Origin: Thermoanaerobacterium xylanolyticum LX-11
Lineage (GTDB): Bacteria > Bacillota > Thermoanaerobacteria > Thermoanaerobacterales > Thermoanaerobacteraceae
Direction: 5' to 3'
DNA: 64,000 bases
Assembly: GCF_000189775.2 (NCBI RefSeq)
Contig: NC_015555.1
Location: 879,001 to 943,000, forward strand
Under the pieces are notes generated by a model. It saw only the letters and a list, made by a program, of their open reading frames with translations. It had not been told where the DNA came from and did no database searches. This document shows positions 8,224 through 16,898 of the stretch, in pieces (position 1 is the first letter of the stretch; each line of letters begins with the position of its first letter). The translations under genes and the position numbers were made by a program.

Positions 8224-8445
8224 GTGAGAGAAAGAGTAGAAGAAGTTTTAAAGCTTTTAAGACCTTCTCTTCAAGCAGATGGCGGAGATGTGGAACTCGT
8301 CGACGTTACTGACGATGGTGTAGTTCAAGTAAGGCTTACAGGTGCTTGTGGCGGCTGTCCATTTGCAGTAATGACTTTGAAAGAAGGAATAGAGAGAGCA
8401 ATAAAAGAAGAAATACCTGAAGTAAAGGAAGTTGTTGCTCTTTAA
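8224..8445 (+). CDS. NifU C-terminal-like Fe-S scaffold protein
   Basis: 73 residues, a stand-alone Nfu domain. The conserved [17 protein letters not shown] and the CGGCPFA motif (Cys about 40 and 43) ligate a 4Fe-4S cluster shared by two subunits and delivered to target proteins. The start is GTG 8224, six bases after GGAGGG. It stands alone between its own promoter and a terminator. Confidence 0.92.
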   Translation: MRERVEEVLKLLRPSLQADGGDVELVDVTDDGVVQVRLTGACGGCPFAVMTLKEGIERAIKEEIPEVKEVVAL

Positions 8446-8449
8446 GATA

Positions 8450-8477
8450 AAAAATCCGGAATTAACCGGATTTTTTT
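8450..8477 (+). terminator. Terminator of the NfuA-like gene
   Basis: A 10-bp stem (8450-8459 with 8466-8475), a 6-nt loop and a run of seven T residues. Confidence 0.85.
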
Positions 8478-8555
8478 GTATTAAAAAAAGGATTTTTCAG
8501 AAATACATAGAATACTATATATGGTAATATTTTACTTAATGGAGGTATTCTATGT

Positions 8556-10058
8556 ATGATTAAAAGGATTTTTCTTTTAACTTTGACGTTGCTAATTGCA
8601 TTTAGCTTAAATGCTTTTTCATTTGGTTTTTCCGGCGATATTCAAAATCAAGATTATTTAAAATCGTTAAAAGATAAGATGCCATTTATAAGTGATATGT
8701 CGGTAGATCAAATCAGAAAAAATAGCGATGGATTTATCCAAATAAACATGAAAAGCGAAGGCGATACCTACAAAACCTTTGATGCTGTATTAGACAATAA
8801 TGGAAACATCAAAAGCGTAGATTATTACGTTGATCAAATGAAATATTTATTTGGTAAAAGTGGTGAATCGAAAATAAGCAGAGATGAGGCTATAATCATA
8901 GGCAAAAAACTTTTGGAAAATGTTTTTGGAGAAAAATTTGATTATGTATCTGAGATCAATGATTCAATGTATATTGATAATGCTTTGGAAAGACCAATAA
9001 TTTATAAATTTCGTTACAAGAATTTAGTTGATGATATACCGGTTTACAATATAGATGCTTATGTTTACATTGACTCTGAAAGTGGCGATATATTGAAATT
9101 AAAGGGGCAGCGCGTAGATGAACTATCTTTTGATAAAAATATAAAGATGATTGACAATGTTGGCGCGTTAAATGTGTTTAACAGCAAGTTTAATCCCATT
9201 CTTGTGTATTTGAAAAACAACAACGATAATTTTCCTAAATATCGGCTGTACTATGCTTTAAGCATAGATTATAATCTCGTTGGTATAGACGCAGTAAATG
9301 GTGATTTGGTAGATTTTAATGGTAATATGCTATATGATGATGTTTTAAAGATTAAGTGTGATGCCAATGATTTTAAAAAATCGTATAGCATAGTAGCTAA
9401 CGATGAGGCATTGAAAATAGCAATGAATGAATTGAATAACTTTCACATAAAAGATATTAAAGTATTAGACAGCAAGACAATTGAAAGGTATTTTCTCACT
9501 GAAAGAGAAACATATACATTTAATATGAATCATACTGATAAAAGCCTAATAGCCAATGCAAATATAGCAGTCGACAAAGAGACAGGAAATATAATAAGCG
9601 AGAACGTAGATATTTCTGATGATGATGGGTTATTTGATACGTATGGCAATTTGGACAGAATAATCGGTTTTACAAAGGAAATTTTAAGAGGAAAAGATTG
9701 CAATTTGGATCTTTTAAAGAAACCTGCCATAGAAGATGATGATTATACATACGTATTTTATCGAGTTTACAATGGTGCAATAGTTTTGGATAATTATGTG
9801 AGAATTAAAACAGATAAAAACGGCAAAATAATAAATGTCTCATTAAATTGGGATGAGGCTGATAAATCATCAAAAGCAGATATTTTGAATGAAAGTATTG
9901 CAAAAAATATATTAGTTGGTGAAAAACCATCTCTTTATTATTTGTACACAAGTAAATATGAGCTTATGCCAATATATCGTTTGTCTACAATGAATTCAAT
10001 AGTGGATGCATTAACTGGTCAAAAGGTATCTGTAAATGAATTTGAAAAAGGCTATTAG
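8556..10058 (+). CDS. Exported YcdB/YcdC-PepSY-like protein
   Basis: 500 residues. A signal peptide is followed by a long soluble region with repeated units of the PepSY/YcdB type. Each unit has a helix like SRDEAIIIGKKLLENVFGEKFDYVS followed by strands such as YKFRYKN.VDDIPVYNIDAYVYIDSESGDILKL, seen near 100-185, 280-350 and 385-445. Such proteins are cell-surface or sporulation-associated in Firmicutes, and PepSY units are often peptidase-inhibiting. No enzyme motif is seen. The start is ATG 8556 with GGAGG at 8541-8545; an ATG at 8552 in another frame ends at once. The SASP gene lies 11 bp downstream. Confidence 0.6.
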   Translation: MIKRIFLLTLTLLIAFSLNAFSFGFSGDIQNQDYLKSLKDKMPFISDMSVDQIRKNSDGFIQINMKSEGDTYKTFDAVLDNNGNIKSVDYYVDQMKYLFGKSGESKISRDEAIIIGKKLLENVFGEKFDYVSEINDSMYIDNALERPIIYKFRYKNLVDDIPVYNIDAYVYIDSESGDILKLKGQRVDELSFDKNIKMIDNVGALNVFNSKFNPILVYLKNNNDNFPKYRLYYALSIDYNLVGIDAVNGDLVDFNGNMLYDDVLKIKCDANDFKKSYSIVANDEALKIAMNELNNFHIKDIKVLDSKTIERYFLTERETYTFNMNHTDKSLIANANIAVDKETGNIISENVDISDDDGLFDTYGNLDRIIGFTKEILRGKDCNLDLLKKPAIEDDDYTYVFYRVYNGAIVLDNYVRIKTDKNGKIINVSLNWDEADKSSKADILNESIAKNILVGEKPSLYYLYTSKYELMPIYRLSTMNSIVDALTGQKVSVNEFEKGY

Positions 10059-10069
10059 GAGATGATACT

Positions 10070-10216
10070 ATGGATGAAAAATTAAAGATAGAGGCGGCTA
10101 AAGAGTTGGGGCTATTAGATAAGGTACATAAGGTAGGATGGTCGAATTTGACAGCACAAGAAACAGGGAAGATTGGAGCCATTGTGAAAAAGAAAAAATA
10201 TAAATCGGTCATGTAA
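10070..10216 (+). CDS. Small acid-soluble spore protein, SspF-like
   Basis: 48 residues, shorter than most gene-finding cutoffs. The sequence has KIEAAKELGLLDKVHKVGWSN followed by LTAQETGKIGAIVKKK, which fits the minor alpha/beta-type SASP (SspF) pattern with the conserved ELG and GWSxLTAxExG positions. These proteins coat DNA in spores. ATG 10070 follows TTAGGAGATGAT. It lies directly behind the YcdB-like gene, so the pair may be expressed together during sporulation. Confidence 0.75.
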   Translation: MDEKLKIEAAKELGLLDKVHKVGWSNLTAQETGKIGAIVKKKKYKSVM

Positions 10217-10258
10217 AATTTTTGTTGTGGTGGTATACTTGTATTTGAGGTGAGACAA

Positions 10259-11014
10259 ATGGGGCAAGAGGATGTATATGAAAAAGTTGCAAGGTTGATA
10301 GAGAATTCTAAAAAGACTGTTGTACTGACGGGTGCTGGAATATCTACAGAAAGCGGCATTCCTGATTTCAGAAGTCCAGGAACTGGACTTTGGGAAAAGA
10401 TGGACCCTATGGAAGCACTGTCAACAAGAGTTTTATACAATGACCCTAAAAAGTTTTACAACAATGGTTTTAAAATTTTACTGTCCATGAAAGATGCAAA
10501 GCCAAACAAATCACACTATATATTGGCGCAACTGGAGCAAGATGGGTTTATATCCAGTGTAATTACTCAAAACATAGATAATTTGCACCAAAAAGCAGGA
10601 TCGAAGAAAGTATACGAAGTACACGGCCAGACGAGGACAGGAAGTTGCACAAATTGTGGCACAGTGGTACCAATTGATTTATTGGAGGTCAAAGTGTCTA
10701 AAGGGGAAATCCCGCCTAAATGCGACAAATGCAATGGGATTTTAAGGCCAGATGTTGTGATGTTTGGAGATCAGATGCCTGAAGATTTTGAAAAGGCATG
10801 GCTTGAGGCCGAAGACAGCGATTTGATGATAGTCATTGGTTCATCGCTTACCGTATCACCTGTAAACTTTCTTCCGAGACTATCAAAGCATCTTGTCATA
10901 ATAAATAAGTCAGAGACACCTGAAGATAGAAGGGCAGATGCAATTATAAGAGAATCGGCAGGCGAAGCTTTAAGCAAAATCGTAAGATATTTAAAGGCGG
11001 CACAACAAGGCTAA
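10259..11014 (+). CDS. cobB: Sir2-family NAD-dependent protein deacylase
   Basis: 251 residues. All sirtuin motifs are present: [14 protein letters not shown] (about 25-38), [12 protein letters not shown] (about 102-113), the catalytic His in VHGQT, two Cys pairs of the zinc site (CTNC and CDKC), FGDQMPE and [11 protein letters not shown]. It removes acyl groups from lysine with NAD, giving nicotinamide and O-acyl-ADP-ribose. ATG 10259 is eight bases after TTGAGGTG; GTG 10250 would overlap that site. No acetyltransferase or acs gene is adjacent. Confidence 0.95.
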   Translation: MGQEDVYEKVARLIENSKKTVVLTGAGISTESGIPDFRSPGTGLWEKMDPMEALSTRVLYNDPKKFYNNGFKILLSMKDAKPNKSHYILAQLEQDGFISSVITQNIDNLHQKAGSKKVYEVHGQTRTGSCTNCGTVVPIDLLEVKVSKGEIPPKCDKCNGILRPDVVMFGDQMPEDFEKAWLEAEDSDLMIVIGSSLTVSPVNFLPRLSKHLVIINKSETPEDRRADAIIRESAGEALSKIVRYLKAAQQG

Positions 11015-11021
11015 AATTCAT

Positions 11022-11051
11022 TTGACAATGTATATGTTTCAGTGCTATTAT
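11022..11051 (+). promoter_or_regulatory. Promoter of the cold-shock gene
   Basis: TTGACA (11022-11027), an 18-nt spacer and TATTAT (11046-11051) with TG one base upstream. The start codon is 40 bp further on, so there is no long cold-shock leader. Confidence 0.7.
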
Positions 11052-11090
11052 AAAGAAGTAAATTATTTATCACGTTTGGAGGAAGATATA

Positions 11091-11294
11091 ATGGTAAGAG
11101 GTAAAGTAAAATGGTTCAATGCTGAGAAAGGTTATGGCTTCATAGAGAGAGAAGGAGGCTCAGACGTATTCGTTCATTACTCAGCAATTGAACAGGATGG
11201 TTTTAAGACATTAGAAGAAGGTCAGGAAGTTGAGTTTGATATAGTGGAGGCTGAAAAAGGGCCACAAGCCGCTAACGTTAAAAAAGTTTCCTAA
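11091..11294 (+). CDS. Cold-shock domain protein
   Basis: 67 residues, a single OB-fold cold-shock domain. RNP1 is KGYGFIE and RNP2 is [14 protein letters not shown] opens the fold. It binds single-stranded RNA/DNA and acts as an RNA chaperone. The start is ATG 11091 after TTTGGAGG; the longer frame from 11022 would begin inside the promoter. A hairpin terminator follows at 11306. Confidence 0.95.
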   Translation: MVRGKVKWFNAEKGYGFIEREGGSDVFVHYSAIEQDGFKTLEEGQEVEFDIVEAEKGPQAANVKKVS

Positions 11295-11305
11295 TGGATA
11301 AAATC

Positions 11306-11331
11306 AACCCTAACAGCAATGTTAGGGTTTT
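11306..11331 (+). terminator. Terminator of the cold-shock gene
   Basis: A perfect 10-bp stem (11306-11315 with 11320-11329), a GCAA tetraloop and a short T tract. Confidence 0.75.
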
Positions 11332-11386
11332 GAAATATTTATCTATGCATATTTAGACGAGATGCGAAAAAAATTAAAAAAGGATA

Positions 11387-11415
11387 TTGACGAATTAGAG
11401 TTTTTTATGTATACT
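11387..11415 (+). promoter_or_regulatory. Promoter of the five-tRNA operon
   Basis: TTGACG (11387-11392), a 17-nt spacer and TATACT (11410-11415), ending 19 bp before tRNA-Val. Confidence 0.75.
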
Positions 11416-11434
11416 AATACTTGTCACGGAAATT

Positions 11435-11507
11435 GGTCGTATAGCTCAGCTGGGAGAGCACCTGCCTTACAAGCAGGGGGTCATAGGTTCGAGCCCTATT
11501 GCGACCA
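11435..11507 (+). tRNA. tRNA-Val (anticodon TAC)
   Basis: Acceptor stem GGTCGTA/TGCGACC, anticodon loop CTTACAA and discriminator A11507. CCA is not encoded. First gene of the tRNA operon. Confidence 0.95.
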
Positions 11508-11514
11508 CTGTCAT

Positions 11515-11591
11515 GGCCCAATAGCTCAGTTGGTTAGAGCGCCAGCCTGTCACGCTGGAGGTCGAGGGTTCGAGCCCCTTTTGGGTCGCCA
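11515..11591 (+). tRNA. tRNA-Asp (anticodon GTC)
   Basis: Acceptor stem GGCCCAA/TTGGGTC with discriminator G, anticodon loop CTGTCAC, and CCA encoded at the 3' end. Confidence 0.95.
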
Positions 11592-11604
11592 TAAAATTTA
11601 AAAA

Positions 11605-11680
11605 GCCTCGATAGCTCAGTCGGTAGAGCAAGGGACTGAAAATCCCTGTGTCAGTGGTTCGATTCCACTTCGAGGCACCA
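11605..11680 (+). tRNA. tRNA-Phe (anticodon GAA)
   Basis: Acceptor stem GCCTCGA/TCGAGGC, anticodon loop CTGAAAA, and CCA encoded. Confidence 0.95.
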
Positions 11681-11689
11681 TCAAGTTAA

Positions 11690-11765
11690 GCGGACATAGC
11701 TCAGTTGGTAGAGCATCACCTTGCCAAGGTGAGGGTCGCGAGTTCGAGTCTCGTTGTCCGCTCCA
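11690..11765 (+). tRNA. tRNA-Gly (anticodon GCC)
   Basis: Acceptor stem GCGGACA/TGTCCGC with discriminator T, anticodon loop TTGCCAA, and CCA encoded. Confidence 0.95.
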
Positions 11766-11771
11766 AAATTT

Positions 11772-11845
<74 letters not shown>

Positions 11846-11864
11846 TATAAAATCAAGCGATATC

Positions 11865-11889
11865 AAGCCTTTCATGGCTTTTATTTTTT
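11865..11889 (+). terminator. Terminator of the tRNA operon
   Basis: A short stem AAGCC/GGCTT (11865-11869 with 11876-11880) followed by a T-rich tract, 20 bp after tRNA-Cys. Confidence 0.6.
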
Positions 11890-12484
11890 TGGATTTTGCT
11901 TTAAAAGTATATTTTGCTAACATAAAAAATAAACTACTTTTTCGATTTATCTTCACGTTTTTATGAAAAATAGATCACTTATATTAGTATATACAAATCT
12001 GAGAATTTATAAAATATTTAGTATTATGCAAATATTAGTTTTTAATGAAATTAAATTATCTAAAATATTCATGAATTATTTATTGCATTTAAACAGGATT
12101 TCGATGAAATACGTCGAATATAATACATATAAAACAATAATAATCTTGTATAAATAAATCAAGATATTTTTGCATCGATTCATTTTTAATAGTTGATATA
12201 GTTTTTGTGTTTTAATACATTAAAATATTTTAATAAAAATCAAAATATTTTCTGACATTCGAACGCATTTATACTTTCTGCGTTATGATGTAAAGCTTTA
12301 TTTATAGAATCAATAGAAAAGGCGATATTTTAAAAAGTATCTAAAAAATTATTGAAATTTTCTATTATAAATTATTCAAACGATACCATAACAGAATTTT
12401 ATGCTGCAAATACAAAACAATAATTTCAGGTATTTATACAGAAAATTGCATAAATTAAAATTAATAATTCAATTTGAAATAGTA
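11890..12484. other. AT-rich gap without a convincing gene
   Basis: About 600 bp of very AT-rich sequence separate the tRNA operon from the amino-acid cluster. A 64-codon frame (11963-12157) has no ribosome site and a composition like its surroundings. ATATTTT-type words recur but do not form a regular array. No T-box, riboswitch core or sigma-54 promoter was recognised. Confidence 0.6.
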
Positions 12485-12513
12485 TTGCAATTACCTGTTA
12501 AAGGTATTATAAT
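12485..12513 (+). promoter_or_regulatory. Promoter of the asparagine/PEP cluster
   Basis: TTGCAA (12485-12490), a 17-nt spacer and TATAAT (12508-12513), 65 bp before the first start codon. Confidence 0.65.
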
Positions 12514-12578
12514 TTAGTTAGATTAAAAAATTTTAATAAATAAAATAAAAGTTTAATCAAATAGGAAGGAGTGCTATT

Positions 12579-13085
12579 ATGAATGATGAATCAAAGAAAA
12601 AGCTGACACTGGTGCCTTTAATTTTAATGATCTTTACTTCTGTTTTTGGATTTAACAATATGCCAAGAGCTTTTTATCTTATGGGATACAGCGCAATACC
12701 GTGGTACATCATATCAGGTATAACATTTTTCTTGCCTTATGCGTTTATGATGGCGGAATTTGGAGCTGCATTTAAAGAAGAAAGTGGCGGAATATATACG
12801 TGGATGGAAAGATCGGTTGGTCCTAAATACGCCTTTGTAGGTACTTTTATGTGGTATGCTTCATATGTTGTATGGATGGTCAGCATTTGTTCAACGATTT
12901 TTATAAATATCTCTAATATAATTTTTGGCACAGACAAAACCTCATCTCTCAGATTGTTTGGACTAAATTCGACTCAAGTTATTGGATTATTAGGTATATT
13001 GCTTATTATACTAATTACCTATGTAGCGAGTAAAGGTTTAATAATTATAAAAACAGTAGAATTATTAGTTAACAAAAGGACCTAA
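12579..13085 (+). pseudogene. Truncated APC-family amino-acid permease
   Basis: 168 residues where about 470 are expected. The N-terminal third aligns with the intact permease at 18124: both share FGFNN, an IP(W/S) segment, FFLP/YFLP, MAE/IAE and GGIYTW. The frame ends in VELLVNKRT without the remaining eight or so helices, and no continuation is found in any frame before the peptidase gene at 13186. The 3' part was probably lost by deletion. The intact promoter and ribosome site (GGAAGGAG) still head the downstream cluster. Confidence 0.75.
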
Positions 13086-13185
13086 AGGGATAGAAAATCT
13101 CCCGTTTATTTAAGAAAAATACAAAGATTTATAAAATATGTCAATATATTAAAAATAAATGTGAAAATGAAAAGGAGATTTTAAT

Positions 13186-14250
13186 ATGAATAAACGTTTA
13201 ATAAAATTACAAGATTTGCTGAGCCAATACGATTTTGATGGTTATTACATATCAAAACCGGCAAATGTATCTTACATAACCGGTTTTACAGGAGATGATA
13301 GTATTGCTATTGTTACAAAAGATAAAGCTTTTTTCATTACAGATTCAAGATATACTGAACAGGCAAAAATTGAGACAGATGGCTTTTCAATAATAGACAA
13401 TAATCGTGATATGTTTAAAGCGGTAAGCGAATGTATCAATTTGTCTGGAATAAAAAAATTAGGTTTCGAAAGTGGTTATATGACTTATGAAACCTATTCA
13501 ATGCTAAAAGAAACTTGCAAAATTCAGCTAGAACCACTGAATAACATAATAGAGTCATTTCGTTCTATAAAAGATGAAAAAGAAATTGAAAATATTAAAC
13601 AAGCTCAAAGGATAGCTGAGAAAGCATTTGAACATATCTTGAGCATTATAAAAGTAGGAATGAAAGAAAAAGATATCGCTGCTGAAATAGAATACTACAT
13701 GAGAAAAGAGGGTGCAGAAGGTACATCTTTTGATACTATTGTTGCATCAGGATTTAGATCTGCATTACCACATGGCAAAGCATCTGAAAAAACAATAGAA
13801 AATGGCGAGTTTGTTACATTTGATTTTGGATGTAAATATAATGGATATTGTTCAGATATGACTAGAACAGTAGTCATAGGTAAAGCTACAGAAGAACAAA
13901 AAAAGATATATAATATTGTGTTAAATGCGCAAAGAAATGCCATAGAAAATTTAAAAGCAAATATAAAAGAAAATGAAGGAGATTATCTAGCACGAAGTAT
14001 CATAGAAAATGAAGGATATGGTGAATATTTCGGACATTCATTAGGTCATGGTGTTGGACTTGAAATACACGAAGCACCATTTATGGCTAAAAATAAGAAT
14101 GGTATTTTAAAAGTCAATATGGTAGTAACGGTTGAGCCAGGAATATATATACCAAATTTTGGAGGAGTTAGGATTGAAGATATGGTAGTAATAAAAGAAA
14201 ATAATGTTTTAGATCTTACAAATTCACCAAAAGATTTAATGGAGATTTGA
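13186..14250 (+). CDS. M24 family Xaa-Pro peptidase
   Basis: 354 residues, the length of bacterial Xaa-Pro dipeptidase/aminopeptidase. A creatinase-type N-terminal domain (about 1-125) is followed by the pita-bread catalytic domain. Five metal ligands are visible: Asp in TFDFGCK, Asp in CSDMTR, His in FGHSLGHGVG, Glu in VEPGIYI and Glu in GVRIEDM. It releases residues preceding proline from short peptides in the cytoplasm. ATG 13186 follows AAAGGAGA. Its place before asparaginase and PckA suggests it feeds amino acids into that route. Confidence 0.9.
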   Translation: MNKRLIKLQDLLSQYDFDGYYISKPANVSYITGFTGDDSIAIVTKDKAFFITDSRYTEQAKIETDGFSIIDNNRDMFKAVSECINLSGIKKLGFESGYMTYETYSMLKETCKIQLEPLNNIIESFRSIKDEKEIENIKQAQRIAEKAFEHILSIIKVGMKEKDIAAEIEYYMRKEGAEGTSFDTIVASGFRSALPHGKASEKTIENGEFVTFDFGCKYNGYCSDMTRTVVIGKATEEQKKIYNIVLNAQRNAIENLKANIKENEGDYLARSIIENEGYGEYFGHSLGHGVGLEIHEAPFMAKNKNGILKVNMVVTVEPGIYIPNFGGVRIEDMVVIKENNVLDLTNSPKDLMEI

Positions 14251-14315
14251 TGTTGAGGCTAAAATAGTGAGTTTGAATGACGGATTAATCTAATCAAAGA
14301 GGTAAGGTGAAAAGT

Positions 14316-15299
14316 TTGAGCAAAAAAGTTGCAATTGTATTTACAGGTGGAACTATTGCTATGGCGATGAATAAAGATAAAAATTCTTTTGTTCCAGCAT
14401 TAACAGGTTATGAAATTATGAAATTGTTTAATAATCATTTTGATGATGTTGAAATAGAAATAGTTGATTTTGGGAATTATCCAAGTCCACATATTACAAT
14501 TGACTTATTAAAAAAATTAAAAAGTGTAATTCTGAGTCTATTAAATAGAAGTGACATATGTGGAGTTGTAGTGACACATGGCACTGACACTTTAGAAGAA
14601 TCTGCGTATTTCTTGGATTTAACGTTGGATTTTTCTAAACCAGTTATTTTGACTGGTTCAATGAGAAATGTTTCTGAAGATGAGTATGATGGGATAAATA
14701 ACATAAAGGCATCAATTAGAGTTGCGATTAATGAAAAATCTATTGGCAAAGGCGTATTAGTTGTGTTTAATAATAAGATATTTGCTGCCAGTGAAGTTGT
14801 CAAGATTAGTACCAGCAGCTTGGATGCTTTTTGCAGTCCGATGTTAGGTCCTATTGGCTTTGTGGATACCGATAAAGTCATATTTTACAGAAACATAATA
14901 CCGCAGAAGAAAATTTTAACTGATGCAGTAGAAGAGAAAGTTAGCCTTTTAAAGACTGTAATTGGGATGGATGACAAATTAATAAAGTTTTGCGTTGACT
15001 CTGGAGATAAAGGAATAGTTATTGAAGGTACAGGAAGAGGTAATGTAACGCCTACTATGGTAGAAGGAATCAAATATGCATTAGCCAATAATGTTATTGT
15101 TGTTATAGTTTCTCGGTGTCTTACTGGTCGTGTGCTTGACACTTATGGATATAAGGGTGGAGGTAAAGAGTTAGTATCAATAGGAGCTATTTTGGGTGAA
15201 AATCTCAATGGGCTTAAAGCAAGAATAAAGTTGATGTTGAGCTTAGGATATTCAAATAATTATGAAGAAATTAAAAGAATGTTTCAATCTGCATATTAA
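14316..15299 (+). CDS. L-asparaginase (type I/II fold)
   Basis: 327 residues from TTG 14316 (330 from GTG 14307; AAGGTG at 14304-14309 spaces better to the TTG). The first catalytic Thr lies in FTGGTIA near the N-terminus and the second in VTHGTDTLEESAYFL (about 89-103); TGSMR and a basic TGRGNVTP motif follow. It hydrolyses asparagine to aspartate and ammonia. No signal peptide is seen, so it is cytoplasmic. Glutaminase side activity cannot be judged. It lies between the peptidase and pckA. Confidence 0.88.
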   Translation: MSKKVAIVFTGGTIAMAMNKDKNSFVPALTGYEIMKLFNNHFDDVEIEIVDFGNYPSPHITIDLLKKLKSVILSLLNRSDICGVVVTHGTDTLEESAYFLDLTLDFSKPVILTGSMRNVSEDEYDGINNIKASIRVAINEKSIGKGVLVVFNNKIFAASEVVKISTSSLDAFCSPMLGPIGFVDTDKVIFYRNIIPQKKILTDAVEEKVSLLKTVIGMDDKLIKFCVDSGDKGIVIEGTGRGNVTPTMVEGIKYALANNVIVVIVSRCLTGRVLDTYGYKGGGKELVSIGAILGENLNGLKARIKLMLSLGYSNNYEEIKRMFQSAY

Positions 15300-15350
15300 G
15301 AGCATTGCAATGTTAGTATACCTTTATGATGCTTGAGAGGAGAATTGTTT

Positions 15351-16880
15351 ATGCTTGATATAGATGATGTTTTGGAAAATTCTAGCAATATTCTCTATAA
15401 TATGCCTGTTTCAGACTTGATAGAGGAAGCTATAAAAAATAATGAAGGAAAATTATTAGAAAATGGTGCATTTGACGTTTATACAGGGAAATACACTGGA
15501 AGATCACCAAGAGATAAATACATTGTAGATGAAGAGTCTATTCATAATGATATTTGGTGGACAAATAATAAATCTATGGAAAAAGAAAATTTTATAAAAA
15601 TTTATAACAAAGTCGTTAATTATATAAAAAATAAAAAGCTATATGTTTTTAGAGGCTTTGTTGGTGCAGATCCACAATATAAATATCAACTTACAGTTGT
15701 TAATGAATATGCTTATCAAAATGCTTTTGTACATCAATTATTTATTAATCCTAAAAGTGAAAATGAACTAAAAAAAGAATCTGATTTTACAGTTATTTGT
15801 GTTCCTAATTTTTTAGCTGACCCAATTGTTGATGGAACAAATTCTGAAGCATTTATCATTATAAGTTTTGAGGAAAAGATGATTTTAATTGGTGGAACAA
15901 AATATTCTGGAGAAATAAAAAAATCCGTTTTCACAATGATGAATTATATGATGTTGAAAAGAAATGTACTACCTATGCATTGTGCAGCAAATATAGGTCC
16001 AAATAATGATACAGCACTTTTTTTTGGATTGTCTGGAACTGGAAAGACAACTTTATCAACAGATCCAGAAAGGTATTTGATTGGTGACGATGAACATGGA
16101 TGGTCTATGCGTGGAATTTTTAATTTTGAAGGTGGCTGCTATGCAAAATGTATAAATTTATCCCCATATAGTGAACCTGAAATATGGAATGCAATCAAGT
16201 TTGGAACAATTTTAGAAAATGTAGTTTATGATACGAATAATGTACCGGACTATACAAGCAGTAAAGTAACTGAAAATACAAGAGCTTCATATCCTCTTGA
16301 ATATATTTCTAGAAGATCTAAAAATGGAATTGGAGGAAATCCTAAAATTATATTTTTCTTGACAGCCGATGCTTTTGGAGTATTACCTCCAATTGCCAAA
16401 TTGACAAATGAACAAGCTGTTGACTATTTCTTATTGGGTTATACGAGCAAAATACCTGGAACAGAAAAGGGAATTTCCGAGCCTCAAGCGACATTCTCGC
16501 CATGTTTTGGGGCACCATTTTTGCCGTCATTTCCCAAGAAATATGCTGATTTATTGAAGGAAAAAATTGCAGAAAATAATACAACAGTTTACCTGATAAA
16601 TACTGGATGGATAGGTGGGCCTTATGGGATTGGTAAAAGAATAGAACTAAAATATACAAGAGAAATAATTAAAAATGCATTAGATGGCAAATTAGAAAAG
16701 ACAAATTTTGAAAAAGATGCGGTATTTGATTTATTAATACCAGAAAATTGTGATAATGTCCCTAACCAATTGCTAGATCCTTTAAAAACATGGAATGAAA
16801 GGAAAAATTATTTGGAAACTGCTAATAAATTATTATCTGTTTTTAAATCAAAATTAGATAATATTAAACACGATATTTAA
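15351..16880 (+). CDS. pckA: Phosphoenolpyruvate carboxykinase (ATP)
   Basis: 509 residues, slightly shorter than the usual 520-540. Present are YTGRSPRDKYIV (substrate site), the P-loop GLSGTGKTTLS (about 227-237), the metal-binding IGDDEHGW, and C-terminal RIELKYTREII. It catalyses oxaloacetate + ATP to PEP + ADP + CO2, reversibly. ATG 15351 follows GAGAGGAG; the TTG at 15333 lies upstream of that site. Between asparaginase and aspartate aminotransferase it would drain aspartate carbon to PEP. Confidence 0.95.
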   Translation: MLDIDDVLENSSNILYNMPVSDLIEEAIKNNEGKLLENGAFDVYTGKYTGRSPRDKYIVDEESIHNDIWWTNNKSMEKENFIKIYNKVVNYIKNKKLYVFRGFVGADPQYKYQLTVVNEYAYQNAFVHQLFINPKSENELKKESDFTVICVPNFLADPIVDGTNSEAFIIISFEEKMILIGGTKYSGEIKKSVFTMMNYMMLKRNVLPMHCAANIGPNNDTALFFGLSGTGKTTLSTDPERYLIGDDEHGWSMRGIFNFEGGCYAKCINLSPYSEPEIWNAIKFGTILENVVYDTNNVPDYTSSKVTENTRASYPLEYISRRSKNGIGGNPKIIFFLTADAFGVLPPIAKLTNEQAVDYFLLGYTSKIPGTEKGISEPQATFSPCFGAPFLPSFPKKYADLLKEKIAENNTTVYLINTGWIGGPYGIGKRIELKYTREIIKNALDGKLEKTNFEKDAVFDLLIPENCDNVPNQLLDPLKTWNERKNYLETANKLLSVFKSKLDNIKHDI

Positions 16881-16898
16881 GTTAGGGGAGATAAGAAT

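Noticed and set aside
11963-12157. 64-codon frame in the AT-rich gap
   Set aside because: No ribosome site, composition equal to the surrounding non-coding DNA, and no recognisable family.
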